A stretch of DNA of 64,000 nucleotides from Nitrobacter sp. Nb-311A (GCF_000152905.1 NZ_AAMY01000012.1:48935-112934), one strand, 5' to 3'. Shown: positions 25,607-35,592, counted from the first letter of the stretch. Notes: generated by a model not told the origin, from the letters alone. Program-made: numbers and translations.

Positions 25607-25952
25607 TATCAGTCATGCCGCTAAGCGCTAAAACAGACCCCTCTGAACTCCCAGAACGCAAAAGAGAATGATGTTTGACCGATCATACGGAACTGCTGCC
25701 CCGAGTTATATGGGCGCTCGTGCGCGTCGGTGGGCCTCGATATTTTCGTGTCCGGACCTGTCCGGTCGGATCGCGTCAAACAACAGGCTGCGTGGCTTGA
25801 TGACTGATGGCACTGCGGCGGGAATGGCCGTTTCGCAAGCTTAAGCGTTCGAGAGCGGCTTCAAAGCAAGAAAGCGACTTGCTTCAGCGGTTCCGTTAAG
25901 GTGGTCTCAATGGGTGTGACCGATAAATCCCGCCGACTTAAGAGGGCGTCCC
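25607..25952. other. Intergenic, one short palindrome
   Basis: No gene. The palindrome CCGGAC-CT-GTCCGG at 25752-25765 could be an operator, but nothing links it to a regulator. Confidence 0.3.
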
Positions 25953-27089
25953 ATGGACAAGACCGTCCACACGCATTCTCGGGTACCGGTTCTCGATCTG
26001 TTGCGTCTTGCAGCCGTGGTAGCCGTTATCCTTTACCACTATGGCTTTTGGGGGCCGGTCTCAGCGACCGGCATCTCACAGGTGGCCTTACCTGCATTGG
26101 CGCCGGTCGGACAATACGGATTTCTGGGCGTATCGGCTTTCTTTGCCATCAGCGGATTCGTCATTGCGTACTCGGCAGAGGGACGGTCATGGATCGGCTT
26201 CATCATCGCGCGCTTCAGTCGCATCTATCCGACATTTGTTCTCTGCATGACGTTGACGTTTACGGTCATGCTGGCGGTTGGCATCGGGCACGTCACGCGC
26301 TCACAGTGGCTCGCCAACCTATTCATCGCCGCACCATTCCTCGGCCAGCCCTATGTCGACACCGTCTACTGGTCGCTCGTGATAGAGGTGGTGTTTTATG
26401 GATGGGTCGCGCTGTTCATGATGTTGGGTTGGTTTCCTCGCCACATTGATGCCCTCATCCTCGTCTGGCTCGCAATCACGTTTGCGAACGAACTGACGAT
26501 CGATGCACCGATCTTTGAGAAGGTCTTCATTGCCGACGATAGCGGATTCTTCGTAGTCGGCCTCCTGATCTACCAGCACTACCGTGGACGTCGCGGGACG
26601 CGATTCTGGAGTCTGTTCGCCCTTGCAATGGGAACGGCAATCTTTCAAGCAACGCACAAGCTGGAGCGGCTCGGTGCGCATCCGGATAATACGTTCGACC
26701 CGAGAGTCGTGGCAGCCATCTGTGTCGTGGCGCTGCTCGGCGTATTCCTCGCGACGCGCATCAAGCGTATCCCGCTCCCTGCCACTTCTGTGCTCGCCGC
26801 CGGTGGGATGACTTATCCGCTGTATTTGTTGCACATGGAGTTGGGTTACGTGATTTTTTCGGCGACGAAACCGCATGATCATGCTGCGATGGCCGTCACA
26901 ATGATCGTCGCAGGCATTGCAGTTCTTGCGTGGGCAATCTGGCGATTTGTGGAGCCGTGGATGCACCGATTTGTCAAATCCAAGTTGGCCCAACTCGCCG
27001 CCCGTTTCGGATGGTCTTCATCTGGACCCCACTCCGATGGCTTTCCTAGTTGTCAACGGCCGACGCTTGATCCACCGGTAGCACCGTAG
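25953..27089 (+). CDS. Acyltransferase 3 family membrane protein (OafA/YrhL-like)
   Basis: The 378-aa protein is a polytopic acyltransferase: LDLLRLAAVVAVILYHYGFW carries the family's RxxA...H pattern in the first helix, then FLGVSAFFAISGFVIAYSAE and FIIARFSRIYPTFVLCM with the RxxRIxP motif, and several more helices. These enzymes transfer acyl groups to sugars of exported polysaccharides or lipids in the inner membrane. No polysaccharide cluster surrounds it, so the substrate is unknown. Confidence 0.85.
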   Translation: MDKTVHTHSRVPVLDLLRLAAVVAVILYHYGFWGPVSATGISQVALPALAPVGQYGFLGVSAFFAISGFVIAYSAEGRSWIGFIIARFSRIYPTFVLCMTLTFTVMLAVGIGHVTRSQWLANLFIAAPFLGQPYVDTVYWSLVIEVVFYGWVALFMMLGWFPRHIDALILVWLAITFANELTIDAPIFEKVFIADDSGFFVVGLLIYQHYRGRRGTRFWSLFALAMGTAIFQATHKLERLGAHPDNTFDPRVVAAICVVALLGVFLATRIKRIPLPATSVLAAGGMTYPLYLLHMELGYVIFSATKPHDHAAMAVTMIVAGIAVLAWAIWRFVEPWMHRFVKSKLAQLAARFGWSSSGPHSDGFPSCQRPTLDPPVAP

Positions 27090-27161
27090 CCAATGGCGAA
27101 ACCCGACGGCTTAAACTTCCTCGGCAAACCCTTGGACCGCAACAGCCAGGAGCACGCTTTC

Positions 27162-27665
27162 ATGAAACAGTCCTGGTTGTTCTCTCCCGGCGAATCGACC
27201 TGGGCCATTTTCATCCGCTTGGCGCTCGCCGGCGTATTCATCCCCGAAGGCCTGCAGAAACTGACGCATGCCGACATTCTCGGTGCCGGCCGTTTCGTCA
27301 AGATCGGTATTCCCTGGCCGGAGTTCTTTGGGCCGTTCGTTGGCGTGATTGAAATGCTGGCCGGGATCATGTTCCTGATCGGCTATGCTTCGCGCGCGGC
27401 GGCCGTGCCGATCATCGTCATCATGATCGTGGCGATCATCTCTACGAAAATCCCAATCCTGTTAGGCCGTAACTGGTGGATATTCAGCCTCCGCCACCTG
27501 GATCGCTATGGTTTCTTAAGCTTCACTCATGAGACGCGCACCGACTGGGCGATGCTGATGGGCGCAATCTTCATGTTGCTGTCCGGATCAGGTCGCTGGT
27601 CGCTCGATGCGCGCGCTTGGCGACCGAAGTTCAGCCAGCGGAACGCATTAGCTGATGGTGAATGA
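27162..27665 (+). CDS. DoxX family membrane protein
   Basis: From ATG 27162 (167 aa; an upstream start at 27093 adds 23 residues): AIFIRLALAGVFIPEGLQKL, then GPFVGVIEMLAGIMFLIGYA and AVPIIVIMIVAIISTKIPIL match DoxX/SURF4-like four-helix proteins. An unusual insert (NWWIFSLRHLDRYGFLSFTH) precedes the last helix. DoxX proteins take part in redox or envelope stress functions; the role here is unassigned. Confidence 0.78.
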   Translation: MKQSWLFSPGESTWAIFIRLALAGVFIPEGLQKLTHADILGAGRFVKIGIPWPEFFGPFVGVIEMLAGIMFLIGYASRAAAVPIIVIMIVAIISTKIPILLGRNWWIFSLRHLDRYGFLSFTHETRTDWAMLMGAIFMLLSGSGRWSLDARAWRPKFSQRNALADGE

Positions 27666-27806
27666 GGAAAAGACCACCACGGGGTAACGCGAAGCAGGAA
27701 ATGCAGAATTGCGCTCATACGTTAGCGGGAATGGGCTATCGCCAACTTGGCAACCTTGCCGCTTGAACGGTCGTTGCGTCGCATTACGCCGCGTGGGGTC
27801 GTCGCT

Positions 27807-28709
27807 TTAGTTTTTTGTGCTTGCGGTCTTGTCGAGTGCCGCGCGTAGGCCTTTGGCGAGCTTGATTGCATCGTCATTGGCCCAAAAGTGCATAAAGAAG
27901 AGCCTTGGCTGTTCGTCCAGCATGTGGCTGTGAAGTGCGGTGACTTCGATGCCGTGCGTGCGCAGCGCAGCTACCACCGGATTGACCTCATCGCCTGTCA
28001 GGACGAAGTCGCCGGTGATGGCAGCCTTACCACCGCCCGTCGGTTGAAAGTTGATTCCGATCGCAACACCCATCGGCCCGGCCGGTGTCAACGTCATGCC
28101 ACCTTCGCTGACAGGATCGCGTCGCGGCACATTGAACTGATAGACGCCGCCATTGGTCTTACCCTTCACGCCGATAATTTGATCTAGCTGCGCAGTATCA
28201 AGGTCGACAGCAGGAGGTGGATTTGACGACGGAGTAGCTTGCAGCGGGGTCTTGCTTTCGGCGAGGGCGTCATGGAGCACGGTTGCAAGTTTGGCGGGGT
28301 CTCCATGCCCGGCCACATGCATGTAGAACGTCGCGGGGGTCGCCCGGAGCAGATGATTATGGATGGCCGTAATCTCGAGTCCGCCAGCGATCATCTTCAA
28401 CATGACTGGATTGATTTCACTTTCCAGCAATACGAGGTCTCCCATCGCCATAGCGCCATCGTGAGCTTGCTTAAAAGCGATCCAGCCGCCGAGCGCTAAA
28501 GCTGGCTTGATGGTCACGCCGTCAAGGGTCACCGTCAAATCGGTTCGAGAGAAGCCATAACGATGCACGTCTTCGGTTACGGCCGGCTTCCGACCGAGTA
28601 TTCCATCAACCTTCCCCCAGTCTACGCCATGATCTTGCGCGTAAGCGCTTCCATGCACCGCCATGAAGCAGGCGCTGATACCTATCAGCGCTGAGAGTAC
28701 GTTTCGCAT
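27807..28709 (-). CDS. DUF1259 (LppY/LpqO) family periplasmic protein
   Basis: The 300-aa protein has a signal peptide (MRNVLSALIGISACFMAVHG then SAYAQ) and two repeated DUF1259 halves: MAMGDLVLLESEINPVMLKM with AIHNHLLRATPATFYMH, and ITGDFVLTGDEVNPVVAALR with ALHSHMLDEQPRLFFMHFWA. The conserved His-x-His in each half suggests metal or ligand binding. It lies downstream of chrB-chrA in the same direction, an arrangement known for chromate-resistance operons, so it is likely a periplasmic accessory protein. Confidence 0.82.
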   Translation of the reverse strand: MRNVLSALIGISACFMAVHGSAYAQDHGVDWGKVDGILGRKPAVTEDVHRYGFSRTDLTVTLDGVTIKPALALGGWIAFKQAHDGAMAMGDLVLLESEINPVMLKMIAGGLEITAIHNHLLRATPATFYMHVAGHGDPAKLATVLHDALAESKTPLQATPSSNPPPAVDLDTAQLDQIIGVKGKTNGGVYQFNVPRRDPVSEGGMTLTPAGPMGVAIGINFQPTGGGKAAITGDFVLTGDEVNPVVAALRTHGIEVTALHSHMLDEQPRLFFMHFWANDDAIKLAKGLRAALDKTASTKN

Positions 28710-28769
28710 AAGAACTCCTTCTTAGGTCTTTCAAGGTCTCGTCAAAAACAGTTCGTCAGCGTTCATAGT

Positions 28770-30161
28770 TTAAATGATGCCCGCGAAGCGCAAGAATATG
28801 CCTGCGGCGCAGGAGGCTGCCAGGACAATGAGCATCCCCACTTTGAAGTGGAAGATTGCGGTAGCCGCTGCGAGTGAAAGGAGAAAAGCTGGAATATCGA
28901 TGCTGCTCAGAACGGGTGCGTCGAACGAAAGGCCGAATTCGTGAACCTGGACCGTCTGGTGAAAGAGCGTGTGCAGTGCGAACCAAATCGATAGATTTAA
29001 GATAACGCCGACCACGGCAGCGGTAATCACCGAGAGGGCTCCGGCGAGCGCCTTGTTGCCCCGCAGGGCCTCGATGTAGGGCGCTCCGACGAAAATCCAG
29101 AGGAAGCACGGCGCAAAGGTCACCCAAGTCGCGAGCAGCCCGCCAAGCGTTCCGGCCACAAGCGGGGAGAGTCCGCTAGTCTCGCGGAAGGCGGCCATGA
29201 AGCCCACGAATTGGACGACCATGATGAGGGGTCCGGGGGTGGTCTCGGCCATGCCAAGACCATCGAGCATTTCCCGCGGTGTGACCCAGTGATAATACTC
29301 GGCCGCCTGCTGCGCGACATAAGCCAAGACGGCGTAGGCTCCTCCGAACGTAACCATCGCCATTTTACTGAAGAAGATTGCGATCTGGCTGAAGACGTCG
29401 CCAGGGCCCAGCGCGACAAGCAACGCAAAGACCGGAACGAGCCAGATTGCGAGCCAAGCCACAAGCAGTCGCAGCGTGCGCGTCGTATTCGGCCTCACAT
29501 GCTCGGGAATGTCCTCGCCGAGCATACTGTCGATTACGGCAGTGGTCTTTCCACTGTGCTCCAGAGCCGCAAATTCTGGGCGGCCTAGTCGTGCGCCTAG
29601 GAAGCCGATGAGAGCGGCAGCGACGATGATCAGCGGGAACGGCGTATTGAAGAAAAAGATGGCAACGAACGCGACGCCTGCGAGAGCCACCATGATTGGA
29701 TTGCGGAGCGCGCGCTTGCCGACGCGGACTACCGCTTGCGTCACTATGGCAAGCACCGCGGACTTCAGGCCGAAGAAAAAAGCCTCGACGAACCTCACAT
29801 TCCCGTAGATCGCATAGATATAGCTAAGGCCCATGATGGCCACGACGCCCGGCACGATGAACAGACCGCCCGCCACGAGACCTCCGACTGTCCTATGCAA
29901 GAGCCAGCCGATGTAGATGGCGAGTTGCTGCGCCTCAGGCCCGGGGAGCAGCATGCAGTAGTTCAAGGCGTGCAGGAACCGGCTCTCGGAGATCCAATTC
30001 TTCTCCTGGACCAGAACGCGGTGCATGACGGCAATCTGGCCGGCCGGTCCACCGAAGCTCAGAACGGCCACTCGTATCCAAACGAGAAGTGCTTCGTTTA
30101 AGGAAATTCCGTGCCCCAATGCCTCGGCGCCAGTCTTTTGATTCGCTGCGACGTCGGTCAT
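28770..30161 (-). CDS. chrA: Chromate transporter ChrA (long chain)
   Basis: This 463-aa CHR-family protein has two homologous halves: VAVLSFGGPAGQIAVMHRVL with LNYCMLLPGPEAQQLAIYIG in the first, and MVTFGGAYAVLAYVAQQAAE with ETTPGPLIMVVQFVGFMAAF in the second, the paired FGG and PGP motifs of long-chain ChrA. It exports chromate from the cytoplasm. The start at 30161 overlaps the chrB stop (ATGA); an upstream ATG at 30185 would overlap more. Confidence 0.93.
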   Translation of the reverse strand: MTDVAANQKTGAEALGHGISLNEALLVWIRVAVLSFGGPAGQIAVMHRVLVQEKNWISESRFLHALNYCMLLPGPEAQQLAIYIGWLLHRTVGGLVAGGLFIVPGVVAIMGLSYIYAIYGNVRFVEAFFFGLKSAVLAIVTQAVVRVGKRALRNPIMVALAGVAFVAIFFFNTPFPLIIVAAALIGFLGARLGRPEFAALEHSGKTTAVIDSMLGEDIPEHVRPNTTRTLRLLVAWLAIWLVPVFALLVALGPGDVFSQIAIFFSKMAMVTFGGAYAVLAYVAQQAAEYYHWVTPREMLDGLGMAETTPGPLIMVVQFVGFMAAFRETSGLSPLVAGTLGGLLATWVTFAPCFLWIFVGAPYIEALRGNKALAGALSVITAAVVGVILNLSIWFALHTLFHQTVQVHEFGLSFDAPVLSSIDIPAFLLSLAAATAIFHFKVGMLIVLAASCAAGIFLRFAGII

Positions 30162-30979
30162 GGCTTCACCTTGTTGGTCGGCCAATTATGGGTCTCCTTC
30201 GTCGCGTCGCGGCACCACCGGTAGAACGCATCGTAGAGAAGAAGACCCGCATTCAATTGTTCGAGGTCGTCGTCGAACATGCGTGACAGGCCCAGCGAAG
30301 CTGCTAGAAGGCCAGGCGCCTCCGGAGACAGATCCGGCCGTGCAGTATCGGCAGCGCGAACCATCGCCGCCAATCGCTCCAGCGGCGGCGTCGCAAGCCC
30401 AAACTCCTTCACCATGACATCAAAGGTACAAAGTTCGCCTCGATGGCTCCAAAACGTATCTTCAATGTCGAAGGGAGTAGCATCGAAGCGCTCGGCCACA
30501 GCTTCCACCTCGGCCGGCGTCACGAAGAGAAAAGCTGCGTGAGGATCGACGAAGCGGCGGATCAGCCATGGGCAAGCAATGCGATCGATCTTCGGGCGAG
30601 ATCGCGTGACCCAGACTGTACGCCCACGTCCGTCCCGCCTGGGGATCTTGTCAGCAGGGATTGTTGGCAGCTTTGCCTTCTTCCTACCCAGATGACCACC
30701 TTCCAGGATTTCGGCGGCGACATTGCTGCACCGGAGCCAGGCCGCGGTTCCCTCACTAAGCTTTTGGCCTTTATTGCCGATCACGACCACCGATTGTCCG
30801 TTCAGACTTGGCGCCCATTGCTGAAGGTCAAGATGCGAGCGCTTCACGGCGCTTGGGATCAGGCGCGGGTCGCCAGAGAAGTCTTCATCTAGGCGGACAT
30901 CGATCAGCGTCGGCGCGCCCGCCGTCCCGATCAGTCGTGACAATTTATCGGATGAAATCGACGTATATGATGCTGACAT
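30158..30979 (-). CDS. chrB: Chromate resistance protein with rhodanese-like and ChrB C-terminal domains
   Basis: From ATG 30979 (273 aa): an N-terminal rhodanese-like domain (LIDVRLDEDFSGDPRLIPSA, then GQSVVVIGNKGQKLSEGTAA) in which the usual active Cys is replaced (VVVIGNKGQ), followed by the ChrB C-terminal domain: VWVTRSRPKIDRIACPWLIR and FLFVTPAEVEAVAERFDA, with FDVMVKEFGL. ChrB-type proteins sense or help detoxify chromate; this form lacks the classic ChrB N-terminal regulator domain. First gene of the chrB-chrA-DUF1259 operon. A longer frame from 31084 is less likely. Confidence 0.85.
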   Translation of the reverse strand: MSASYTSISSDKLSRLIGTAGAPTLIDVRLDEDFSGDPRLIPSAVKRSHLDLQQWAPSLNGQSVVVIGNKGQKLSEGTAAWLRCSNVAAEILEGGHLGRKKAKLPTIPADKIPRRDGRGRTVWVTRSRPKIDRIACPWLIRRFVDPHAAFLFVTPAEVEAVAERFDATPFDIEDTFWSHRGELCTFDVMVKEFGLATPPLERLAAMVRAADTARPDLSPEAPGLLAASLGLSRMFDDDLEQLNAGLLLYDAFYRWCRDATKETHNWPTNKVKP

Positions 30980-31167
30980 GTTGCGCCCTTGGTGTTCCAG
31001 GACGCGATACTTGGGCATGTCACCTCGCGGGGAGATCGCAGATCCCCGTGCCCTGAATAAAAAGCCTATTCTCGAAAGTGTCAACGGTCATGCAGCTAAA
31101 TCGATGGCACCCAACGTCAGCGTTTGCGAAACCAAGCTGGACTTGCCCGGATTTAGTGGAGAGGCTG

Positions 31168-31305
31168 TCAGTCTGTGATGGCCATTTCGACCTCGAATGA
31201 TGCCGGCGATTTGTATCCCAGAGCGGAATGTCGCCGACGTGGATCGTAGAAGCCGTCGATATATCGGCCAAAGGCCAATTCGGCGGCACATTCACATTCT
31301 AGAGA
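31168..31305 (-). pseudogene. IS3-family transposase, C-terminal scrap
   Basis: KVSLECECAAELAFGRYIDG followed by FYDPRRRHSALGYKSPASFE is the end of an IS3-family integrase core. The rest is missing; it lies tail to tail with the next IS3 scrap. Confidence 0.6.
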
Positions 31306-31395
31306 AACCTTGACTGGCCATGGCCACCTCGACCGGCGCGCGCTTGCAATGAAAGGCTCGCGCACCGCTCCTTGGTGGCCTCTCCGCATTCCTTC

Positions 31396-31740
31396 CGTAG
31401 GTGCTACGGGCCGGAGTTTATCGCCAAGGCAGTGCGAGAGTGGCTTGCAGCTGTCGGCGCCAAGACCGCGTTCATCGAGCCGGGCAGCCCTTGGGAGAAC
31501 GACTGCGAGAGCTTCAACTCGAAGCTTCGCGACGAACTCCTCAACAGCGAGATCTTCTACAGCCTCGCCGAGGCAAAGGTCATCATCGAAGCATGGCGGC
31601 GCTACTACAACACCGAGCGGCCTCACTCATCGCTCGGATACAAACCACCGGCGCCAGAGGCCATTGTCTGGTCTTCAAAGCCAGCCGGATCGCTTCCACC
31701 AGCAGCGCAAGCAATGGCCGAAAAACCCATCATGCATTAA
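31396..31740 (+). pseudogene. IS3-family transposase, C-terminal fragment
   Basis: GPEFIAKAVREWLAAVGAKT, the catalytic Glu segment FIEPGSPWENDCESFNSKLR, and RRYYNTERPHSSLGYKPPAP form the last 110 residues of an IS3-type orfB. The first two catalytic Asp residues and orfA are absent. Confidence 0.75.
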
Positions 31741-31788
31741 GACTGAAAGCGGACCACCTCACAGGGGCAGTCCAGACGCCCCTACGAC

Positions 31789-32232
31789 CTACCTTGCTTG
31801 ATCTGATGCCCGCAGGGCCGCTCCTTGTCCTTCAAGCCATAGTTTTATCTCCGAGGCGGTCACGGATCCGACGCCCGGCTCGGCCATCAATTCCTCCCAA
31901 GTGTAAGCGGTTGCGATCACGTCGAGATTGCGACCGCGTTTGGCAACGGTCCTGCCGCCGAGCGAGGCGTGGCGGCCATGAAGTAACGCCTCCACGGCCT
32001 GACGCGGAAGGTTGCGGCGCGGAGCTTTCTCGCTCGGCTTCGGGCAGAACGCCCGCACATCGTGCTCCTCGATATCGAGCTGCGCGGCGATGCGGCGATG
32101 ATCCATACCGAGCGTGCGCAGAATCGTCACCTCGTCGCGGAGCCATGAGAGGAAGCGACGCCGGTTGTAATCGCGTTGAGGCGGCGGCGAATCCTGCTGG
32201 ACGGAGAGATCATCCTTAACCAGCGTCAGCAT
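31789..32232 (-). CDS. Hypothetical protein with RNA-polymerase alpha-CTD-like helix-hairpin-helix
   Basis: From ATG 32232 (147 aa): residues in FLSWLRDEVTILRTLGMDHR suggest a small HTH-like N-terminal part (MDHRRIAAQLDIEEHDVRAF), and the end WEELMAEPGVGSVTASEIKL followed by WLEGQG resembles the helix-hairpin-helix of the RNA polymerase alpha C-terminal domain. It likely binds DNA or polymerase. The family is not recognised. Confidence 0.5.
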   Translation of the reverse strand: MLTLVKDDLSVQQDSPPPQRDYNRRRFLSWLRDEVTILRTLGMDHRRIAAQLDIEEHDVRAFCPKPSEKAPRRNLPRQAVEALLHGRHASLGGRTVAKRGRNLDVIATAYTWEELMAEPGVGSVTASEIKLWLEGQGAALRASDQAR

Positions 32233-32334
32233 GGGCACTCCTGATTTGGTGGATGTTTGACTCAACTGCGTTGCAACCCTGGCCTGTCTTTTGATTGGGC
32301 ATGATCGCGTCAAACCCGGTTCTCTCGATTGTCG

Positions 32335-32904
32335 CTATTTTGCGAGTTCTGTTGCGCGCGCCAACGCCGGACCGAAGCCGTTGAGCGAGACGTTGAAGGT
32401 GACGGCCTCGTTGCTGGAGAGGTTGAGTGAGGCGACCACGAGTTTCGTGCCCTTGCGCATGGCGTCGGTGGCCGCGGCGGGGAAGTTCACCGGCAACAGG
32501 CAGCCCTGCGGTACGCAAGTGGAGAAGCGCAGTCCCTTGCCGAGGTCCTTGTCGTCGAGCTTAAGCACCGCGCCGGCATCGAGGTTAAGCCCGAACGGCA
32601 TCAGGATGGTGCCATCGACCTTGCCGCCCACGGCAGGGTTCAGTTCGATGGCGTAGACGCGCCTGCCGGTTTCCTTATTGCCCTGCGCCTGCGACAATAA
32701 GCACTGCTTGCGCCGCTCGATGATCCGGCAATCGACGGTCCAGTCGCCGAAGGTCTCGTTCACCGACGAGGCCCCGTTCGGCAGCGTTGCCGCTGATGTG
32801 GCCGGCTGCTGCACCGCCGATTGCTGGGCCTGAGCCGCAGTCATCGTTATTGCGATGGCGGCGGCAAGGGTGAGCAGGCGTGTTTGTGCAAGATTGGCTG
32901 ACAT
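32335..32904 (-). CDS. Invasion-associated locus B (IalB) family protein
   Basis: The 189-aa protein from ATG 32904 has a signal peptide (LLTLAAAIAITMTAAQAQ) and an IalB domain: FGDWTVDCRIIERRKQCLLS with the family's two cysteines, LMPFGLNLDAGAVLKLDD and FSTCVPQGCLLPVNFPA with a second Cys pair. IalB proteins are periplasmic and their function outside Bartonella is unclear. Alternative starts at 32916 and 32988 exist in frame. Confidence 0.82.
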   Translation of the reverse strand: MSANLAQTRLLTLAAAIAITMTAAQAQQSAVQQPATSAATLPNGASSVNETFGDWTVDCRIIERRKQCLLSQAQGNKETGRRVYAIELNPAVGGKVDGTILMPFGLNLDAGAVLKLDDKDLGKGLRFSTCVPQGCLLPVNFPAAATDAMRKGTKLVVASLNLSSNEAVTFNVSLNGFGPALARATELAK

Positions 32905-33270
32905 ACCGGCGATCATCACGATCACGACTTCTAAGAAATGCTTCCCGTAACGCAGCGTCTGTCGCCATATAAGCAGTGATTGGGCCACAGTTCACGACGT
33001 ATATGGGTATCAGCCATATTGACCACATTGATCGCCGCGCGGCAGTTTGCCGACCATTCGTAGTGAACGGCTAAATCACCAAGCACCACGGAGAGCACCG
33101 CGCGGGTTGATCAGGTCGGCGAAGGCTGAGCTTACATTGCGCATGCCGCCTCCGAAGTACCCTGATTTGTTCGCCCCACCTGCCGTCGAACGTCGAACGT
33201 TATGGTTCTCGCTCATCGAACAACCACCATTTGAACAGCCGATGCTCGGCGCTACGCCTGCTTCAAACGG

Positions 33271-35592
33271 TCAGAACCTCGCTGTGGCCTGCAGCCGGAA
33301 CACACGCGGTGATCCGGGCATAAGGTTATTGTTACCATCTGCGGTCGAGAAGTATTTTTGATCGAACAGATTCTCGATGTTCAGCTGAGCCCGCCACGTC
33401 GGGTTCAAAGTCAGGATGACTGCGGCATCAACGCGCGTAAATTCCGGAAGGCGGACGGTGTTGTCGGACGAGGCAAAGAAGTTCGAATAATGGATCACGC
33501 CTATACCGCCGGCCCACATGGGATCGAACTGATATTTGTTCCAGACGGAGAAGGTATTATAGGGAACGAGCCCTACGCGGTTTCCGGCAACAATCGTTGC
33601 CGAGAGATTGTTTGCAATCCGCGCATCCGTATAGGAATACCCACCAGTGACCTGCCAAGCATCCGTGATGTAACCGGCAAGGGACGCCTCAAAGCCACGT
33701 GTCTTTGTCTGCCCGTTGAGGAGAAAGAACCCAATATTGACTGGATCCGCGATACGTTGGTTGGTCCGATCGAGATCATACACAGCGGCGGCAAACTGAA
33801 GCCGAGGCACGATATCGTACTTGACCCCAATCTCGGTGTTCACAAATTTTTCTGGCGCTGCGATCACCAATCCGGGATTGAGCGAGCTGAACTGATCGCC
33901 TGCGCTCGGCAGGTACGACACGCTATAGCTGCCGTAGATCGACAGATTGTCTATCGGTTTGTAAACGATGCCCACACGCGGCGACACCAGATCGTCGACC
34001 CGGCCCAGCACCACGTTGGTCCGCCGATCTCGTGACGAGAGGTCGAAATGATCGAACCGCACGCCAGCGATCAATTGCAGATAGCGGGTGATTTCAATCT
34101 GATCCTGAAGGAAGGCCGCACCAAGATTGAGGTTGTAGGTATTGTTTGCATCCGTAGTGCCGTTGTTTCTGAACGTCACGGGCACATAGGAAACAGGATT
34201 TCTTGGATCGACCGTGATCGTCGAAGCCACGCCGTTGAAGAAGCCGCTTTGACGAAAGTTCAGACCGCTCTGACGACCGAGCTCCCCTCCGAATAGGACC
34301 GTGTGGCGCGTCCAACCGGCATCGAACTTATAGGTTACGTCTGTTCGATTGAAGAGGTTGGATCGGTCCGTTTCGTTATTGTAAGATGAAAGATTGCTGG
34401 ATGTACCAGCAAGGTTAACCGCGCCCGCATTGGCGCCGCCACCCGGAAAAACGTTCTGATAGAACTTGTTGTAATTCGCCGCTTGGGTAGCGTTACGGAC
34501 TGCGAATCCGTTTTCGAAATCGTGCTCGATAATCGCCATACCAATATCGACGTCAGCGATTGCATAGCTCAGAAGAGGATTGCCGAAAAAGGTCGATGAC
34601 GACGTGTCGTATGGAAATCGCGGAAATGCGTTGCCTGGGCGGATCTGCGAAGGGACGCCACGATCAACGGTCCGATTATCGTGCAGATGCTCATAGCTCA
34701 GCTTGACCGTCGTGGTATCGTTTGGTGCAAAAGTGACGGTCGGATTGACTGCCCAGCGATCGAGATGGACAAAATCTCGGTAGCTGCTGGTGTTTTCATA
34801 CATTGCATTGAAACGGGCCGCCCAATTCTCATTGATGGCCTGCCCGATGTCGGCCGTCATGCGCGCGCCCGGATAGGAATTTCCCCAGACCGTGAACTCC
34901 CGAACCGACGTGCCATCGGCCTCCTTCAACACTCTGTTGACCACGCCGCCACCGCCGCCACGTCCGAAGATCATAGCATTGGGGCCCTTCAGAACCTCAA
35001 GCCGCTGGAGATTGTAGACATCGCGGAAATACTGCACGTCGTCCCGAATTCCATTTGTGAAGAAATCCGCATTGGTCCGCTGTCCACGGATTACGAGATC
35101 GTCTCGATGGCCTTCACCTTGATGGTAGATCACGCCCGGCACGTACCGCGTGGCCTCGCCGATCGACAGGATGGCTGTGTCCTTGATGAATTCCTTCGTC
35201 AGCACGGTGACCGACTGGGGGATGTTGATGAGAGGTGTGTTCGTCCGTGTTGCAGTGGTCATGCTCTGGGTGATGTAACCAGATTGCCCTGTCTTAGCGT
35301 CTTGGCTGTTCACGCTCGGCATATGTTTAGGCGTGGGCGCGGAAGCAGCGACCTGGCGGCTCGACCTTACAGTTCTCGGTGCAGCAGTTGACGCGCGACG
35401 ACGCCGGGGCTGTGTCTGCGTTGGCGCATCAATCGTCACCTTCGGCAATATCGTGTCGGACGATCGCGATTCTTGTGCAAACGTGGAGCCGCTGTCCGCC
35501 AACATTCCGGCGCCAAACGCGACCGCGGCGCTCGTTGACAGAAGAAATGAGCGCCAACCAAAGCGCGCGACCCAGCAACCCACGTTAGTCAT
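33271..35592 (-). CDS. TonB-dependent siderophore receptor
   Basis: The 773-aa outer-membrane receptor has a signal peptide (FLLSTSAAVAFGAGMLADSG region), a basic/Pro linker, a plug domain (INIPQSVTVLTKEFIKDTAI; PGVIYHQGEGHRDDLVIRGQ; LQRLEVLKGPNAMIFGRGGG) and a 22-strand barrel ending VFRLQATARF with the terminal aromatic. The plug resembles catecholate receptors of the Fiu type. It is divergent from a two-component system that probably controls it and near exbB-exbD-tonB, which would energise it. Confidence 0.92.
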   Translation of the reverse strand: MTNVGCWVARFGWRSFLLSTSAAVAFGAGMLADSGSTFAQESRSSDTILPKVTIDAPTQTQPRRRRASTAAPRTVRSSRQVAASAPTPKHMPSVNSQDAKTGQSGYITQSMTTATRTNTPLINIPQSVTVLTKEFIKDTAILSIGEATRYVPGVIYHQGEGHRDDLVIRGQRTNADFFTNGIRDDVQYFRDVYNLQRLEVLKGPNAMIFGRGGGGGVVNRVLKEADGTSVREFTVWGNSYPGARMTADIGQAINENWAARFNAMYENTSSYRDFVHLDRWAVNPTVTFAPNDTTTVKLSYEHLHDNRTVDRGVPSQIRPGNAFPRFPYDTSSSTFFGNPLLSYAIADVDIGMAIIEHDFENGFAVRNATQAANYNKFYQNVFPGGGANAGAVNLAGTSSNLSSYNNETDRSNLFNRTDVTYKFDAGWTRHTVLFGGELGRQSGLNFRQSGFFNGVASTITVDPRNPVSYVPVTFRNNGTTDANNTYNLNLGAAFLQDQIEITRYLQLIAGVRFDHFDLSSRDRRTNVVLGRVDDLVSPRVGIVYKPIDNLSIYGSYSVSYLPSAGDQFSSLNPGLVIAAPEKFVNTEIGVKYDIVPRLQFAAAVYDLDRTNQRIADPVNIGFFLLNGQTKTRGFEASLAGYITDAWQVTGGYSYTDARIANNLSATIVAGNRVGLVPYNTFSVWNKYQFDPMWAGGIGVIHYSNFFASSDNTVRLPEFTRVDAAVILTLNPTWRAQLNIENLFDQKYFSTADGNNNLMPGSPRVFRLQATARF

